Positions 30,554 to 38,263 of a stretch of DNA of 64,000 nucleotides are shown here, piece by piece. The DNA comes from an uncultured Acidobacteriota bacterium. Its GTDB lineage: Bacteria > Acidobacteriota > Terriglobia > Terriglobales > Acidobacteriaceae. The number at the start of each line of letters is the position of its first letter. Within the stretch, counting starts at the first letter, position 1. The notes under the pieces were generated by a model, which was not told the origin of the DNA, searched no databases, and worked only from the letters and a program-made list of their open reading frames with translations. Both the position numbers and the translations under genes were made by a program. The stretch lies in contig CAIQPK010000054.1 in assembly GCA_903873705.1 (NCBI GenBank), positions 1 to 64,000 on the forward strand. The letters are read 5' to 3'.

Positions 30554-33500
30554 TTAGAAATCAAGGTGAATACCGAACTTGATGAGACGGGCAGGAAGAA
30601 TCGAACTGGCATTGCGCCACGCACCGGGCGAGCCTGCGGCAGTGGCGTTGTAAGCCGTCACTACTCCCAGGATCGTGTTGGCGTTGAACAGATTGAAAAT
30701 GTCGAATGTAGGTTCAATCTTGAGGCGGCTTTCGACATGAAACTCCCGGGCGATGCGGAAGTCGAGTTGATTGCTGCGCCCGAACGGAAAGACCGTTTGC
30801 GGCTTCAGAATCTCGGTCGCATAAGTCGCAGCTGGCGTTCCTGTCAGCGTTGTTTGCCCGTTGGGGTTCAGCGTGGTGCTCGTTGCGAACGCGTAGCACC
30901 CAGCGGTCACCGTCGTTGTGCACAACGGCGTGGACGCACTATAGCTGTAGGTCCCCTGCAAGGAAATGGATGGCAGGTTCTGTTCGTTCGCGCTCACCTT
31001 AACCTTGCCCCACGGGAGCGTATAGATCCCGGCCAGTTTGAACTGCGTGTTCTGATACCAAGGAGCACTGATATAACAGGATGCTGTGTCATTGATGACC
31101 GTCGGCAGGTTGTTGTTGGTGTACTCGACGATGGAGCTGCTTTGCGGCGAGGGGTTCACGTAGTAGTAAAGATCCTGCGGCGAATTCACCTGGACGCAGT
31201 AGTTCGTTACTTCATGGCCCGACGTGAAACCGCCCTGGAGGTAGGCGCCACGGATTTTCAGATGCGCCAGGATGTCGATACCGGTGTAGGTGTCGGTGAT
31301 GTCGCCGCAACCAGCCGCGTTACCCGTGCTAGCGCACGAAAAGTCGCTGGCTTTCTGCACGACGAACGAAGCCTTGCCTGCATAGGCCGGTGCCGGATCG
31401 TAGAGATTGCAGATGGGCGTTCCACCGCTACTGTAAGAACCATTCACGGGAGGCGTGACGCAATATTCGTCATAACCTGAAGCCGGGATCGCCGTGTTGT
31501 GCGCCACCGCCAGGTTTCCGTACCACGTATGGTAAAAGCCGAACGTCAAAGCAAGGCCGTGCGTAATCTGCTGTTCAACGGATGTGGCGAACTGCCAGTT
31601 GTAGGCGCGGTTCATCCACCCGTGAGTAACGTCGTTGGCGATGGTATACGTCGGCTGCTGCGACGCGCTATAAAACAGCGCATTGCTGACCGCACCCAAC
31701 ACGCAATTAGCGCCGGTCGTCGTATTGCAGGCGGGGCCGCCGTTAGCCGTTGGAATGGAGAGATTGCCTCCGCCCGAGACAGGATCGAACGTCCCATTGA
31801 TGTCGCGCCAGGTACGTGTCACCGTGTTGGCAATCTGCGTTGCCGGGTTAGCCAGCGTGGCGTACCCGCCCAGCGGATCGAACAGGATGGCACGTGCCAG
31901 GGAAGCTTTAACCGCGGTCTTCCCATTTCCGAAGACATCGTAAGCGGCGCCTAGTCTCGGGTTCAGGTCCTTCCAGTCGGCGATGCTGCTCTGGTGGGCG
32001 AAGGAACGAGACGGCGTGCCGTACAGGGCGTCAGCGCCGAAGCTCTGCTCGGGAACACTGGCAGTGAACCAGTCAAGACGCAGGCCAAGGTTCAATGTCA
32101 GGCGATGAATCCTCCACTGGTCCTGCGCATACATGGCACGGCTTTCCAAGGCAACAAAGTAGGAATAGGGGTTCAGAAATTCGCGAATCTGGTTCGGCAC
32201 CAGGGCCTGCGTCGGGCTGGCGCACTGCAGGGAATTGACTCCGGTGTTCTGAGCCAGGGGAACGTCGTTTGCCTGCTCGGTAGCGGACAAGCCTGACGTC
32301 GCCTGGCACGAGAAGATGTAACTGACGCCGTTGTTAGCGTACTGTGCGATGCGCGCTCCCCTTCCCTGCAACTCCGTGAACCCGAACTTCATGTTGTGAG
32401 CCCCGTTCACATAGGTGATGGACGCATTCTCATTGATGTTCTTGAACTGCTGCGTTCCATAAGACGTCGTGAAGCCGACCCCCGTGCCGGAGGCGCCGTA
32501 AGTGTAGTTTGCCGTCTGGTTGGTGACGGGCACGCTCGTCGCAACGCTGCCGGTCCTCTGGCGATCAACCGCCCCGATCACTGAGGTAATACCGGCCCAT
32601 AAAACCAGGTGATCGGAGAGGACGTAGGTCCAGCTCGCCTGCGCCCGCCAGTTCGGCGCGTAGTAATCGTTGCCGGTCGCTTCCGGCGCGAGTGTTCCTG
32701 CCCCAATGTTGTAATAGCAATTACAGTTGATTTCGCCGATCCCATTCACCATGATGGTGTTCTTCTTGTTGGGCTGATATGTAAGCCTCAAACCAAGGTC
32801 GGTGTAATAGTCATTCGTGTAACTGGCGTCGCTCGCAGCGTGATAATACAACCGGCTGGCCGTCGTAGAGGTCTCGTTATCGTTGAAGAACGCCGTATTG
32901 CCAACCTGCGTAACGGAACTCTTCCAGCTGCGCGAATCGACAAAGTACCAAAGCTTGCTGGGGTAGATGGGACCGCCAAATCCACCCGCAATTTCACGCA
33001 GCGTCCGAATCCTGGGCGCCGCGGCGACACCGAGAGCCGTGATCGCAGGGGAAATATTCGTTCCCTGCAGGCTGCTCGCGCTGAAATCCGTCTGAAAGCT
33101 TCCATGCAGCTCGTCGCCGCCACTACGCGGGATCAGGTTCACGTGACCACCCGCCGTCATGTCCTCAGGCGAGTACCCGCTAGTTACAATTTGGGTTTCC
33201 TGGATCGAGGTCGGGTTGGCACTCGACATAAAATTTCCAGCAGCAACCAGCGTCCCCCAGAACATGCCATCACGTAGCTGCATGTAATCGCCTGCTGCGC
33301 TGCCATGCATGCGAAAGCCCTGGTACTGCTCTCCGCGGATGCCGCCGACATCCTGGTTACCGGCCGCAGCCACCGCGCCCGGAATCAACGCGGAGTACGT
33401 GGCCGCGCTTTTGCCGATAGGCAACGACTCCATCTCTTCGTTGGACAGCGTCTTCTGTACGATCGTGTCCTGAACGTCGAGCACAGTTCCTGCGGCGGTC

Positions 33501-33895
33501 ACTGTCACCGTCTCCGATGTGCCTACAGTTAGCGACGCATTCTGGTTCGCCGTAAATCCCGTACTTACCGCGACGCCCGTCTTCTGCAGGGTGCTGAAGC
33601 CCTGCGAACTGAAGCTGACGGTATACGTCCCCACCGGAAGATTGACCAGGGTGAAGAGTCCCTCGCGACTGCTCTTGACCTCGCGTGAGTGCTCAATCAA
33701 GGCGGAGCTTTCTGCCCTGATCGTGGCATTGGGTATTGGCGCGCCGGTGGCATCGGTAACTGTGCCGGCAATCGCGCCGGTACCGTTCGTGCCGGCCTGA
33801 CCCGCCGCGCATGGCGCACAACACAAGGTAATCACGACCACAAGCATCGCGGACTTCACCCACATCGAAATTGTGTTCAGGAGGTTCACACGCAT
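30554..33895 (-). CDS. TonB-dependent receptor, Oar-like, with N-terminal carboxypeptidase-regulatory domain
   Basis: 1,113 residues from ATG 33895 (purine-rich GCGAGAGGA just upstream), with a signal peptide over the first 33 residues (VVVITLCCAPCAAGQ). Residues 38-120 are a carboxypeptidase-regulatory domain (GAIAGTVTDATGAPIPNATI). A plug region follows (about 125-260; SALIPGAVAAAGNQDVGGIRG, SANPTSIQETQIVTSGYSPED, GGHVNLIPRSGG), then a large beta-barrel ending RLIKFGIHLDF with terminal Phe. It should import a substrate across the outer membrane using TonB energy. A 20-bp palindromic element lies 105 bp upstream, shared with the hydrolase and the NHL/kinase pair. Substrate unknown. Confidence 0.88.
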   Translation of the reverse strand: MRVNLLNTISMWVKSAMLVVVITLCCAPCAAGQAGTNGTGAIAGTVTDATGAPIPNATIRAESSALIEHSREVKSSREGLFTLVNLPVGTYTVSFSSQGFSTLQKTGVAVSTGFTANQNASLTVGTSETVTVTAAGTVLDVQDTIVQKTLSNEEMESLPIGKSAATYSALIPGAVAAAGNQDVGGIRGEQYQGFRMHGSAAGDYMQLRDGMFWGTLVAAGNFMSSANPTSIQETQIVTSGYSPEDMTAGGHVNLIPRSGGDELHGSFQTDFSASSLQGTNISPAITALGVAAAPRIRTLREIAGGFGGPIYPSKLWYFVDSRSWKSSVTQVGNTAFFNDNETSTTASRLYYHAASDASYTNDYYTDLGLRLTYQPNKKNTIMVNGIGEINCNCYYNIGAGTLAPEATGNDYYAPNWRAQASWTYVLSDHLVLWAGITSVIGAVDRQRTGSVATSVPVTNQTANYTYGASGTGVGFTTSYGTQQFKNINENASITYVNGAHNMKFGFTELQGRGARIAQYANNGVSYIFSCQATSGLSATEQANDVPLAQNTGVNSLQCASPTQALVPNQIREFLNPYSYFVALESRAMYAQDQWRIHRLTLNLGLRLDWFTASVPEQSFGADALYGTPSRSFAHQSSIADWKDLNPRLGAAYDVFGNGKTAVKASLARAILFDPLGGYATLANPATQIANTVTRTWRDINGTFDPVSGGGNLSIPTANGGPACNTTTGANCVLGAVSNALFYSASQQPTYTIANDVTHGWMNRAYNWQFATSVEQQITHGLALTFGFYHTWYGNLAVAHNTAIPASGYDEYCVTPPVNGSYSSGGTPICNLYDPAPAYAGKASFVVQKASDFSCASTGNAAGCGDITDTYTGIDILAHLKIRGAYLQGGFTSGHEVTNYCVQVNSPQDLYYYVNPSPQSSSIVEYTNNNLPTVINDTASCYISAPWYQNTQFKLAGIYTLPWGKVKVSANEQNLPSISLQGTYSYSASTPLCTTTVTAGCYAFATSTTLNPNGQTTLTGTPAATYATEILKPQTVFPFGRSNQLDFRIAREFHVESRLKIEPTFDIFNLFNANTILGVVTAYNATAAGSPGAWRNASSILPARLIKFGIHLDF

Positions 33896-33999
33896 TCCTC
33901 TCGCACCTCAGATTGCAATCTCCCTGAAAAACATCGCTGATAGCGCGGCGGAATGAAATTTCAGGACGTCGCCATTAACTGCTTCTCGAAGGCCCCCGA

Positions 34000-34019
34000 C
34001 AATACCTAAAACAAGGTAG
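34000..34019. promoter_or_regulatory. Candidate regulator-binding site A (7-2-7 palindrome)
   Basis: CAATACCTAAAACAAGGTAG. The core TACCTAA-AA-CAAGGTA is an inverted repeat of two heptamers with a 2-bp gap, the arrangement bound by NarL-class response regulators. It lies 105 bp upstream of the TonB-dependent receptor start. Compare sites B (38156) and C (35366). Confidence 0.6.
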
Positions 34020-34095
34020 GGCTGACGGAGCATCGCGGCGCAAAAAAGACATAAAAGGGTCACTTGAGCCTTCGCTTCAATAACTTCGTTCGCAA

Positions 34096-34135
34096 ACACA
34101 AAACGGCCTTCGCGAGAGGAGGTATCGCGAAGACC
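34096..34135 (-). terminator. Probable terminator of the metallo-beta-lactamase-fold gene
   Basis: Read on the minus strand: GGTCTTCGCGA, a 9-nt loop, TCGCGAAGGCC, then GTTTTGTGTTTG. The 11-bp stem includes one G-T pair. It starts 20 bp after the stop codon at 34155. Confidence 0.6.
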
Positions 34136-34154
34136 AGGAGTTACAACGAGTGAA

Positions 34155-35297
34155 CTATTTGCGCGCGGCCGCTTTCATCTTGGCCTCGTTATATTCGAGC
34201 GTCGCTTCCCGAATTCCCCCGACATTGACGTCAGGAATCAAGCTTCCATTCCACTCATCATAGAGACGGGCCGTATCCATAACGATGCGCTCGGGGCCGA
34301 TCCAGTTATCGAAGCGCCCCATCCGGATGTCGGCAGCCGCTGCGCCGGCGCTCATCTTCTGCTGATAGCGTTTCCGCGCCTCAACGGTCAGCACTCGGAA
34401 GTAATCCGCCATCTCGGCCAGGTCTTTCTTGCCGCCAATGGGCCCATGTCCCGGCACGATGGTGTCGACATCCATCCCCAGGATCCGGTCGCACGTTTCG
34501 ATCCACTTGCTGATGTGGCCATTCTGAGCGAACGGCGCAACCCAGAAAAATGCGACGTCTCCGGCGAACAATATCTTGTGTTGTGGCAGGTATGCCATCA
34601 GATCGCCCCATGTATGGGCGGGTCCGGCGTAGATCCATTCCACGCGCGTGTCGCCAACATATTGAACGAAGTTATCCTCTATCGTCGTATTCTGCACCGC
34701 AAGTTTGCGTGGTTCTGTTCCCAGCGCAACGCCTTCATGTGCCGCAAAAGTGCGTTGGTTAGGATTGTTCGCCTGGGCCTGCGCCGCCTTGACGCATTCG
34801 GTACGGCAATAGGGGTGGCTGATAATTTCGGCCGGCAGGAAGAACTGATTACCATCCACGTGATCTCCGTGGTGGTGCGTGTTCACCATACGGCCAAAGC
34901 TCTTGCCCGTGGCCTTCTTTGAATCTGAGATGAATCTCTGGGCAGGAATTGGCCCCTCCGTTGCATCAACCGCAACCAGGTAATCGGGACCTTCGATCAT
35001 CCCCGCATTCGATACCGACACGTTATTTTTCCCAGGCCCGCCAGCCTGCACGAACGCGTACACATGCGGAGCTAAGAGACGCAATTCCGTTTCCCACACC
35101 GGTGCCTGCGGAAAGCGCGGATCTTGAGCGGGAGGAATCGGGTTGCCCATGGGGCTCGTTTGAGGAGGCGCTTGCTGTGCGGTAGCATGGCCTTCGCCCA
35201 TTCCCGTAAGAAGTGCACCAATGCCAGCAGCCCCTCCGACCATCATGCTCATAGCGTTGCGTCTGCTCAAAATGCCACTGCGTGTCTTTTCATCCAT
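34155..35297 (-). CDS. Exported metallo-beta-lactamase-fold hydrolase
   Basis: 380 residues from ATG 35297 (TAGGTAA upstream). The N-terminus (LSRRNAMSMMVGGAAGIGALL) is a twin-arginine-like signal. The core carries the zinc-site signature HHHGDH (residues 141-146), YAGPAHTWGDL, LFAGDVAFF and IVPGHGPIG, in the usual order for the family and adequate for two metals. The closest known behaviour is that of periplasmic lactonase/quinoprotein-relative-type hydrolases, but the substrate cannot be called. A conserved 20-bp element sits 69 bp upstream and the AtoE-type transporter gene ends 93 bp upstream on the same strand, so it is probably part of the same regulon. With the exported PrpD-family protein it is one of two Tat-type enzymes near propeller-cupin genes. 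Confidence 0.85.
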   Translation of the reverse strand: MDEKTRSGILSRRNAMSMMVGGAAGIGALLTGMGEGHATAQQAPPQTSPMGNPIPPAQDPRFPQAPVWETELRLLAPHVYAFVQAGGPGKNNVSVSNAGMIEGPDYLVAVDATEGPIPAQRFISDSKKATGKSFGRMVNTHHHGDHVDGNQFFLPAEIISHPYCRTECVKAAQAQANNPNQRTFAAHEGVALGTEPRKLAVQNTTIEDNFVQYVGDTRVEWIYAGPAHTWGDLMAYLPQHKILFAGDVAFFWVAPFAQNGHISKWIETCDRILGMDVDTIVPGHGPIGGKKDLAEMADYFRVLTVEARKRYQQKMSAGAAAADIRMGRFDNWIGPERIVMDTARLYDEWNGSLIPDVNVGGIREATLEYNEAKMKAAARK

Positions 35298-35365
35298 GCG
35301 TTTACCTATTCATGCTGAGGGCTTTGTTGAAACGCGAGAAGTATCCGCTGGCCCGCGCGGTGCGG

Positions 35366-35385
35366 CAATACCATAAATCCGGTAG
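35366..35385. promoter_or_regulatory. Candidate regulator-binding site C (7-2-7 palindrome, more diverged)
   Basis: CAATACCATAAATCCGGTAG. It keeps CAATACC and GGTAG at the same spacing as sites A and B. It lies 69 bp upstream of the hydrolase start and just beyond the transporter stop codon. Confidence 0.5.
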
Positions 35386-35390
35386 ATGGC

Positions 35391-36785
35391 TCACGGCGAC
35401 AACGGTGGGACGTACGGCAACGTGAAAGCCAGCAGCCAGGCAAGGAAAAGGACCAGCACCGAGTTCACCATCAGCTGCAACAAACCAAACCCCACAAGGT
35501 CGCGCGCCTTCACCTTGAGTATCCCAAGCAAAGGAAGCATCCAGAATGGGTTGACGAGGTTCGGCAGGGCCTCAGCTGCGTTGTAAACCTGCACCACCCA
35601 TCCCAGGTGGACGCGCAAGTCCTTGGCAGCCTGCATCACGTAGGGCGCCTCAATGATCCATTTACTGCCGCCAGAGGGCACCAGCATACCCAGCAACGCG
35701 GAGTAGAGCGCAACCAGGATTGGAAAGGTCTGGTGCGACGAAATGCGTACAAAAAAATGCGCCATGATGTTGGATATCGCCGACATCGTAACCAGTCCAA
35801 AGATGCCGCCATAAAATGGGAACTGCAGCAGCACGCCGGCAGTGGACGGCACGGCCTCCGCAACGGCACGCACAAAAGCCCGCGGCCTCCAGTGCAGGAG
35901 CAGCCCAATCATCAGGAACAGGAGGTTATACGTATTTAAATCCAGCGCACTGAGCGGACCGCGTCGATGCAGTACTCCCACCAGGTAAGAAAGTCCGAGA
36001 ATCGCCACGGCAACAGAAAGGATCGGCGAATATTCCAGCCACTCGCCCGGTGTCTGCCGCTCTTCGGCAGGCGCCGATGACTCGTCAGCGACGCCATACC
36101 ACGCAGCAGTCTTTTCAGAGTGCAGCGGACACGAGAAGTACGTTACCACGATGCCGGAGAGGATCAACACACTCGCGAGCACAGCGTTCTGCCACAGGTA
36201 CAACGTCTGAGTCAAAGGAATGGTGCCGCTGATATGCATCAGTGCAGCGGGCATTGAGGAGGGCGTTGCCATCAACAGCGTGGCGGAAGATGAAAGCCCC
36301 AGCGCCCATACGCTTCCAGTGCCCAGGTAGGCGGCAGCGCCGAGCGCGCGATAGTCGGTTTCCGGTACATTTTTCGCCACTTGTCGCGCTAGAAGTCCGG
36401 AGAAAATGAGGCTGAGCCCCCAGCTGATGAGCGCCGTGAAGAGCGAAAAAAAGGCAACAAAGGCAGCAGCGCTGCGGGGATCCTTCGGCATACGGGCCAG
36501 GCGCTGAATCAGCTTGCTTATCGCAGGCGAACTTGCCACCACATAGCCGCCAATGATCACCATCGCCATCTGCATGGTGAAGGGAATCAGGCTCCAGAAT
36601 CCCTGCCCAAAGTATTCGGTCAGCTCGCGCGCCGAAGATCCGGTCAGCAGGCCGGCAACAAAAACAAGCAGCAACGCCACCAGCGCAAAAACAAAGCCGT
36701 CAGGAAACCAACGCAACGACCAGTCAGCCAGTCCTGCTCCCATACGACTGATCCGCCCTGACCTGGTTGTTGAAGAAGAACTCAT
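35391..36785 (-). CDS. AtoE-family short-chain fatty acid transporter
   Basis: 464 residues. ATG 36785 has GAGGGATTGGG upstream; the longer GTG at 36830 is less likely. About 12 hydrophobic segments are spread over the whole length, starting FALVALLLVFVAGLLTG. Family-typical stretches are visible: TMQMAMVIIGGYVVASSP, FFSLFTALISWGLSLIFSGLLAR, ALGAAAYLGTGSVWALGLSSSA, IPLTQTLYLWQN and a GMLVPSGGSKWIIEAPY motif near residue 395. AtoE proteins import acetoacetate or other short-chain carboxylates across the inner membrane. Here it sits between an NHL-repeat protein and the exported hydrolase, so it may carry the released carboxylate product. The actual substrate is inference. Confidence 0.88.
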   Translation of the reverse strand: MSSSSTTRSGRISRMGAGLADWSLRWFPDGFVFALVALLLVFVAGLLTGSSARELTEYFGQGFWSLIPFTMQMAMVIIGGYVVASSPAISKLIQRLARMPKDPRSAAAFVAFFSLFTALISWGLSLIFSGLLARQVAKNVPETDYRALGAAAYLGTGSVWALGLSSSATLLMATPSSMPAALMHISGTIPLTQTLYLWQNAVLASVLILSGIVVTYFSCPLHSEKTAAWYGVADESSAPAEERQTPGEWLEYSPILSVAVAILGLSYLVGVLHRRGPLSALDLNTYNLLFLMIGLLLHWRPRAFVRAVAEAVPSTAGVLLQFPFYGGIFGLVTMSAISNIMAHFFVRISSHQTFPILVALYSALLGMLVPSGGSKWIIEAPYVMQAAKDLRVHLGWVVQVYNAAEALPNLVNPFWMLPLLGILKVKARDLVGFGLLQLMVNSVLVLFLAWLLAFTLPYVPPLSP

Positions 36786-36888
36786 CCCAATCCCTCGTGC
36801 CTCGCCCAGATTAGTTCCCTGCAACAACACGCAACATCGCGAGAACTGTGCAAGTATGCCACGCAGTTCTCGCGATGCGCTGTTGTTT

Positions 36889-38022
36889 CTACTTCTGATT
36901 GAGAATGGCTGCCTCTGCGGCCTTGTCCGGATGCATCACGATTTTCTGCACGCGCCAATTATTCATGTCGGCCACAATAAGGGTGTTCTCGCTGGGGCAC
37001 GCCAGGCCATGCACCCAGTTGAACTGGCCGAGCTCATGCCCCGAGATCCCGAACATCCCCACCAGCTTGCCTTCAGGAAGCGCCCACTTGTAAAGGCGGC
37101 CAGGCTCGCTGTCAGAGCTGTACATGTATTGCCGTCCCGCAGTGTTGGGTTGGGTGATGCAGATCGTCCACGGCGAGGTTTCATCCACCATCGTCGCCGG
37201 CATGTTGCCAAGGACAGGATGATGGCCGTGGTCATAAGGTGCGTTTTGAAACAGGAAGCGTTTGAAGTTGCCGTTCGTGTCGAAGACCTGGATGCGGCGG
37301 TTTCCACGGTCGGCCACATAAATGTTTTCGTCCTTGTCGATGCCGATGTTGTGCGGCGTCCGGAAGTTACCGGGATTTTCGTTCGCATCCTTTCCACCTG
37401 GGCCAGCCTTGCCCCAGCGCTTGAGCCAATTACCATGCTTGTCGAACTTCTGTATGTCCGAGTTGAAGTAGCCATCGCTGATGTAAATGTTGTCGTCTTT
37501 GTCCCAGGCCACGTCGGAAGAGCCGTTGAACAAGCCATCCGCCGGAGTCGGGGGCGGGTCCGCGTGGCGCCACCTCGGCTCATCCGGGCCTTCATCACGA
37601 CGGCCAAGGTTCATCACCACGATGCCTTGCGGGTTGAACTTCATCACCGACATCGTCGCTTTGTCCACCACCCAGAGGTTGTTGTACTTATCAAAGCGCA
37701 CCGAGTGGGCATAGCCGAGCCCATAGACTCCCTTGCCCCACTCCTTCACGAACAAGCCGTTCTGGTCGTACTCAAGCAGTTGCGTGGTCGCTCCTCCGAA
37801 GATCGGAGCGCCCTGGTCAGCCGTTCCCGGATGGTTGAGCACGATCAGGTGGCCAGAGGAGTTCATAGCGACGCTCAGCACTTCACCCAGGTTGCGATCG
37901 TAGGTGATTTTGAGATACGGCACCGACTCAAACTTGATTTCCGGTACCGTATAGGTGGAAAGCTGTGCCACTGCGGGCAGGCCGATTGCAGCTGTCACGG
38001 CGACCGCGAACCAACGATTCAT
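36889..38022 (-). CDS. Exported NHL-repeat beta-propeller protein
   Basis: 377 residues from ATG 38022, with an excellent AAGGAGG six bases upstream and a signal peptide MNRWFAVAVTAAIGLPAVA. NHL-type blades recur: GYAHSVRFDKYNNLWVVDKATMSVMKF, SSDVAWDKDDNIYISDGYFNSDIQKF, PHNIGIDKDENIYVADRGNRRIQVF, VHGLACPSENTLIVADMNNWRVQKI. The pattern resembles the lyase half of peptidylglycine alpha-amidating enzymes, and many bacterial homologues are named so without proof. I call only the fold. It is divergent from the sensor kinase and shares regulatory site B with it. It is 103 bp upstream of the AtoE gene and possibly co-transcribed with it. Confidence 0.82.
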   Translation of the reverse strand: MNRWFAVAVTAAIGLPAVAQLSTYTVPEIKFESVPYLKITYDRNLGEVLSVAMNSSGHLIVLNHPGTADQGAPIFGGATTQLLEYDQNGLFVKEWGKGVYGLGYAHSVRFDKYNNLWVVDKATMSVMKFNPQGIVVMNLGRRDEGPDEPRWRHADPPPTPADGLFNGSSDVAWDKDDNIYISDGYFNSDIQKFDKHGNWLKRWGKAGPGGKDANENPGNFRTPHNIGIDKDENIYVADRGNRRIQVFDTNGNFKRFLFQNAPYDHGHHPVLGNMPATMVDETSPWTICITQPNTAGRQYMYSSDSEPGRLYKWALPEGKLVGMFGISGHELGQFNWVHGLACPSENTLIVADMNNWRVQKIVMHPDKAAEAAILNQK

Positions 38023-38155
38023 AGTTCCTCCTTGCGCCGGCAAAGCGTCATTCGTATTCTGAAAGTTCCGAAAGCATTCGGAAATACCTCTCAGGACTCG
38101 ACGGTTTGCAGACCTCTTTCAGTGAGAGAACTTTCGACGAGCATTCTCCGGCACG

Positions 38156-38175
38156 CAATACCTAAATCAAGGTAG
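38156..38175. promoter_or_regulatory. Candidate regulator-binding site B (7-2-7 palindrome) between NHL protein and sensor kinase
   Basis: CAATACCTAAATCAAGGTAG, identical to site A in 19 of 20 positions. It lies 134 bp upstream of the NHL gene and 89 bp upstream of the kinase gene. It ends 22 bp before the predicted kinase -35 box, a normal place for an activator. Confidence 0.6.
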
Positions 38176-38197
38176 CTATCCTTCCTGCTCCACAGCG

Positions 38198-38227
38198 TTG
38201 ACTCCTTCTAGCTGGCGGCGCTAGACT
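38198..38227 (+). promoter_or_regulatory. Predicted promoter of the sensor kinase
   Basis: TTGACT at 38198-38203, an 18-nt spacer and TAGACT at 38222-38227, 37 bp before the ATG at 38264. Confidence 0.45.
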
Positions 38228-38263
38228 CCGTGCGAAGTTTCAAGCTCGCGGGACGCGCTCTCT

